Below are positions 51,781-54,572 of a stretch of 54,572 bases of DNA, piece by piece. A program made the position numbers and the translations under genes. The notes under the pieces were generated by a model that saw nothing but the letters and a program-made list of their open reading frames with translations, was not told the origin of the DNA and made no database searches. Numbering within the stretch: the first letter of the stretch is position 1; each line of letters opens with the position of its first letter. The DNA comes from DAOVGZ01 sp964477815 (GTDB taxonomy: Bacteria; Babelota; Babeliae; Babelales; Vermiphilaceae): assembly GCA_964477815.1 (NCBI GenBank), contig CAYZEO010000003.1, forward strand, positions 1 to 54,572, written 5' to 3'.

Positions 51781-53229
51781 TCATTTTTTTGTAATTTCAA
51801 TCAAGTGCTCTAGTCGTTCGCGTGATTTTTCCGCTCCTAACATTTCAAGTAATTCTTTTATTCCTGGCCCGCGAGTTGCACCCATCAATCCAAACCGTAA
51901 AAAAGAAAAGAGAGCTTTCAGCTCGATTTTTTGAGTCTTTGCTTCTTTTTTTAAATTTCCCAAAAAATTGTCTGGATTAGTTATATTACCCAGGCCCTGA
52001 GCAACGAGGTTGGCCACCGTGTCGAGCGTTTTTTTATCAAGAGCGGTTGATACTGTTTCCGTGGTGACTTCCGGTTCTTCAAAATAAAATGCAAGAACAG
52101 TGCTAACATCTGCCAAGGTTGTCAGATCTGTTTTAACATGCTCAATAAGATTTTTAAGCACGGAAGAATCAAGATCCTTGGCTGCAGTGAATCGATCTAC
52201 TAAATATGGTCTACATAGTTCCGTCAATTTTTCCGCATCATACTGAGCAATCCATTTGTGATTAACCCAGTTGAGCTTTTCGACATCGTACTTGATCTGT
52301 CCTTTTGCGTGCGCATGATCAAAATCTATTGCTTGAGAAAGTTGTTTAAGGGACATTATTTCTTGTTCAAATGAACCGCCGATGATTGCAAGATAGTTGG
52401 TGATTGCCTCAGGAAGGTAGCCGGCCTCTCGTAGATCTTTGAGTGCAAATCCAAAGTCTCTTTTTGAAAGTTTTTTTCCGCTGATGTTACACAAGATTGG
52501 CAAATGCCAAAATGTCGGAGTTTGTGCTTTAAATGCTTCAAAAAGTACCGCTTGACCAGCTGTATTTGTTAAATGATCTTCTCCCCGCAGAACGTGGCTG
52601 ATCTTCATTGTCATATCATCAACGAAGTTGGCAAACATGAAGGTGAAAGTTCCATTTTGGCGAGTGATTGGAAAATCAGAAAAATTTTTAAGTTGGAAGG
52701 TCATAGTGCCATGCGCAATGTCTTGGATGGTAATATCCTTTTCGTGGTCAAGTTTGACTCGCCAGATAAAAGGTATTCCGGCCGCAACTTTTTCTTGAAT
52801 CTGGTCGTCAGGTAGTTTAAGACATGTCCTGTCATATCGGGGAGCTGTTCTGAGCGCTATTTGCCGTTGACGCTTTTGTTCAAGCTTTTCAGTTGTACAA
52901 AAACAACGGTAGATAAGTCCCATTTTTTCGAGTTCTTGCAATTTTTGTTTGTAGATCACCATTCGTTGAGACTGAAAGTAAGGCTCAAAAGGACCTCCTT
53001 TTTGTGGGCCCTCCGCGTAGTCAAGTTTAAGCCAGCAAAGGTCAGAGATGATCTGCTTTGCTCCTGGATCAAAATTTCGTTCAGGGTCTGTATCTTCGAT
53101 ACGAAGAACAAATGTTCCATCTTTTTGCAACGCAAAAAGATAATTCATGAGCGCAGTGCGGACATTTCCTAGGTGCATCAATCCTGTTGGCGAAGGAGCA
53201 AAGCGGACTCGTATACGCGAATCACTCAT
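51781..53229 (-). CDS. gltX: Glutamate-tRNA ligase
   Basis: Charges tRNA-Glu with glutamate. It has 482 residues, as usual. The class I signatures are PSPTGLMHLGNVRTA (HIGH-type) near residue 12 and KLSKRDFG (KMSKS-type) near residue 253. The anticodon-binding helical domain follows. GGGAG is the ribosome site. The tRNA-Glu(CTC) gene in this window, about 650 bases away, is a potential substrate. Without GlnRS or GatCAB in view, whether it is discriminating cannot be decided. Confidence 0.97.
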   Translation of the reverse strand: MSDSRIRVRFAPSPTGLMHLGNVRTALMNYLFALQKDGTFVLRIEDTDPERNFDPGAKQIISDLCWLKLDYAEGPQKGGPFEPYFQSQRMVIYKQKLQELEKMGLIYRCFCTTEKLEQKRQRQIALRTAPRYDRTCLKLPDDQIQEKVAAGIPFIWRVKLDHEKDITIQDIAHGTMTFQLKNFSDFPITRQNGTFTFMFANFVDDMTMKISHVLRGEDHLTNTAGQAVLFEAFKAQTPTFWHLPILCNISGKKLSKRDFGFALKDLREAGYLPEAITNYLAIIGGSFEQEIMSLKQLSQAIDFDHAHAKGQIKYDVEKLNWVNHKWIAQYDAEKLTELCRPYLVDRFTAAKDLDSSVLKNLIEHVKTDLTTLADVSTVLAFYFEEPEVTTETVSTALDKKTLDTVANLVAQGLGNITNPDNFLGNLKKEAKTQKIELKALFSFLRFGLMGATRGPGIKELLEMLGAEKSRERLEHLIEITKK

Positions 53230-53425
53230 TTTTTAGTTTCTCCCTGACAAAAATATTTATTATCGACAAATTTAAAACGAAGTTATTTTTCAGTTTACTA
53301 TGAACCTTCTGTAAGTCCAAGAATGGTAACTAATGATTTTAATAATAACTTTTGACACGCGAAATCACGTTTTGCTAGCTTTTTAGGGGATTCGTAAACA
53401 GGGGTGGTAAAAGGGGGAGAGTATT

Positions 53426-53704
53426 ATGGTTTTATGTGTTCGAATTACATTTTCTATCGGGGCGCAAAAGGGTTTTTTGCGCAATTTTGTACTCAAACAT
53501 GCCAACAAACTTGAGCTTGAAGGGGTCGCGCAATTTCTTGAATCGGACAAGGTCCAGATAATAGCCTGTGGAAAAAAGGATATAGTTGATAATTTTGTTG
53601 ATCTTATTCACAGTGGAACTAACAAATATAAGCTGGACACCATTGAGCTAGAGCCATTCATTAAGAGTAAGGATTACCGAGGCATTTTTCGGGTTATTGA
53701 GTGA
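53426..53704 (+). CDS. Acylphosphatase-like protein
   Basis: A 92-residue protein of the acylphosphatase size and fold pattern: RITFSIGAQKGFLRNFVLKHANKLELEGV (Arg of the phosphate loop kept), then a QIIACGKKDIVDNFVDLIHSG segment. The catalytic Asn, usually in GxVxN, is not at its expected place (VAQFLES), and the VxGVxFR loop is altered, so activity is doubtful. Strong GGGGGAG ribosome site. A repeat element and tRNA-Glu follow. Confidence 0.75.
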   Translation: MVLCVRITFSIGAQKGFLRNFVLKHANKLELEGVAQFLESDKVQIIACGKKDIVDNFVDLIHSGTNKYKLDTIELEPFIKSKDYRGIFRVIE

Positions 53705-53722
53705 TAGGTTTCTTTAATCCGT

Positions 53723-53888
53723 CTTCGCCTAACGGCTATGTCGGACTGCAGAAGGCTGGGCTTCTCCTCCGTAGCTTTATGCGAAGGGGGACCATGCCAA
53801 GAGTTTATCCTGAGTAGCGAAGCGTATCGAAGCGTAGCCTTCTACTTCGTGCTTCGCACTACGAAGAACGCAGTTGGCGAAGGCTGGT
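53723..53888. repeat. Dispersed repeat family B, copy at the tRNA-Glu 3' end
   Basis: Begins CTTCGCCTAACGGCTATG and ends in TTGGCGAAGGCTGG, whose complement CCAGCCTTCGCCAA starts on the tRNA-Glu CCA. The interior carries CCTGAGTAGCGAAGCG and a hairpin around TTCGTGCTTCGCACTACGAAG. Denser in G+C than its surroundings. Confidence 0.7.
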
Positions 53889-53959
53889 AGCTCCAAGGGG
53901 AATCGAACCCCTATTTCTGCCTTGAGAGAGCAACGTCCTAACCGTTAGACGATGGAGCC
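53886..53959 (-). tRNA. tRNA-Glu (anticodon CTC)
   Basis: On the minus strand the acceptor GGCTCCA pairs with TGGAGCT (a G-T pair at the end), the D arm contains CTAACGGTTAGGAC, the anticodon loop CTCTCAA gives CTC for GAG codons, and the T arm is AGGGG-TTCGATT-CCCCT. CCA is encoded at 53886-53888. Confidence 0.95.
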
Positions 53960-54035
53960 ATAACTCTCTTTTAGTCTATCCATGGAGGCTAAAAAGACAA
54001 CACCAAATACCAAGGTGATATTTATTTTTGGTGAT

Positions 54036-54572
54036 CTACTCAAAATCTGAATCTGAGTCCGATTCGTAGATTCCGTTTTTGTAGATATCGTCATAATTTT
54101 CATCCTCTTTTTCATCCTTGTTGAAGTTGGATTCAACTTCCTTTTGGGGCTTATCTTTTTCTTGATTAACCAAAAGCTCATACATTTTATTGAGACCTTG
54201 GGATATATATGTATGCCCACCATTATGGCAATAAACCGTCAATTGTTTGTTTTTGTTTGACAAATCTTTTAGTTGTTTGTTGTAGTGTGTTCCAACAAGT
54301 TCGTCGTTATTGGCGATAGATATAACAATCTTGTAGGGAAGATTCTTATTCTTTTTAACAAGAGTTTTAAGTTGATCAATCAATTGATCTTCGTTTTTAT
54401 CGTAATAGGTAAACGAATGTAAAGTAAGCTCGGCCACTGTAGGTGCTAAACGTTCCGATGGGGCTATTGAACAGTCTATTGAAGTTGAGAGGAGATTTTT
54501 TAAACCTCCCCCCATCGTGTTTTGTATTTTCTCCCAAAGTTTTTTCGAGGATTTTTTTTTCTTTTTTTTTTT
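54036..54572 (-). CDS. C-terminal part of an alpha/beta hydrolase-like protein (cut by the window edge)
   Basis: The frame stays open to the window edge through a Lys/Ser-rich stretch (KKKKKSSKKLWEKIQ), so the 159 residues after the first internal Met are probably only the C-terminus. The pattern LPYKIVISIANNDELVGTHYN (acid region) followed by TVYCHNGGHTYISQG (His region) fits the end of an alpha/beta hydrolase. A 45-residue acidic tail (KEDENYDDIYKNGIYESDSDSDFE in outline) follows. The nucleophile part is outside the window. Confidence 0.6.
   Translation of the reverse strand, partial: KKKKKKKSSKKLWEKIQNTMGGGLKNLLSTSIDCSIAPSERLAPTVAELTLHSFTYYDKNEDQLIDQLKTLVKKNKNLPYKIVISIANNDELVGTHYNKQLKDLSNKNKQLTVYCHNGGHTYISQGLNKMYELLVNQEKDKPQKEVESNFNKDEKEDENYDDIYKNGIYESDSDSDFE

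Noticed and set aside
53945..54223. Open frame overlapping the hydrolase-like gene at the right edge
   Set aside because: Different frame of the same strand, low-complexity Lys/Thr/Ile composition, overlaps tRNA-Glu and lacks any motif.
1..54572. CRISPR array, prophage, integron or large mobile island
   Set aside because: No regularly spaced repeats, integrase, phage structural genes or attC-like sites are seen; repeats are dispersed single elements.

Overview
The window looks like low-G+C chromosome of a host-dependent, Gram-negative-type bacterium. The best guess is Candidatus Dependentiae (TM6). That is an inference from gene content and style: peptidoglycan and shape genes (mreB, uppS, murG, a class A PBP, PASTA protein), two F-terminated beta-barrel-like proteins, type IV prepilin plus prepilin peptidase, uptake transporters, few biosynthetic genes, and many lineage-specific Lys-rich proteins with signal peptides. 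No marker in the window fixes the phylum.

Layout. 1-780: IS200-type transposase remnant and tRNA-Ser(CGA). 780-7.2 kb: outer-membrane-like protein, mreB, rsmA, a secreted alpha/beta hydrolase and two tandem LOG-family proteins. 7.2-11.4 kb: exported hypotheticals, a sodium:solute symporter and a HAD protein. 11.5-16.6 kb: uppS-gpsA, a Lys-rich exported protein, a PASTA protein, rnpB overlapping the 3' end of a small membrane-protein gene, and a complete HepT/MntA toxin-antitoxin pair. 16.7-23.8 kb: PBP, Lys-rich exported protein, mnmA and two tandem exported paralogs of an unrecognised family. 23.8-29.1 kb: an exported MutS-like protein broken by a scaffold join, murG, a TPR protein and a DciA-like protein. 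29.4-33 kb: archease-rtcB, holB and tmk. 33.1-38.7 kb: ferredoxin, acyl-CoA synthetase, glycosyltransferase, metallo-hydrolase and two exported hypotheticals. 38.7-42.5 kb: two tandem cysteine-synthase-like enzymes, a small exported protein and a second glycosyltransferase. 42.5-46 kb: an F0 cluster (AtpR-like, a subunit, giant c subunit) and a FolC-like ligase. 46.2-48.6 kb: pilin, prepilin peptidase, rbfA and rpsU. 48.7-54.6 kb: second beta-barrel protein, amino-acid permease, gltX, acylphosphatase-like protein, tRNA-Glu(CTC) and a truncated hydrolase.

The most unusual item is the ATP synthase c subunit. It is one 319-residue polypeptide with four consecutive c-type hairpins (eight membrane helices). 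The ion-site residues are E61, Q142, E222 and D301, and E28 gives the first hairpin a two-carboxylate pattern. It lies in the order R-B-E known from N-type (Na+) ATPases, but without F1 or stator genes nearby. Other points of note are the MutS-like protein with a signal peptide and no recognisable Walker B, the tandem exported family with a possible kinase-like C-terminus, dispersed inverted repeats, repeats placed exactly at the CCA ends of both tRNA genes, and the rnpB/CDS overlap.

The 10-N gap at 24239-24248 is almost certainly a false scaffold join. A 16-base duplicate flanks it, and removing 58 bases restores one continuous 600-codon frame.
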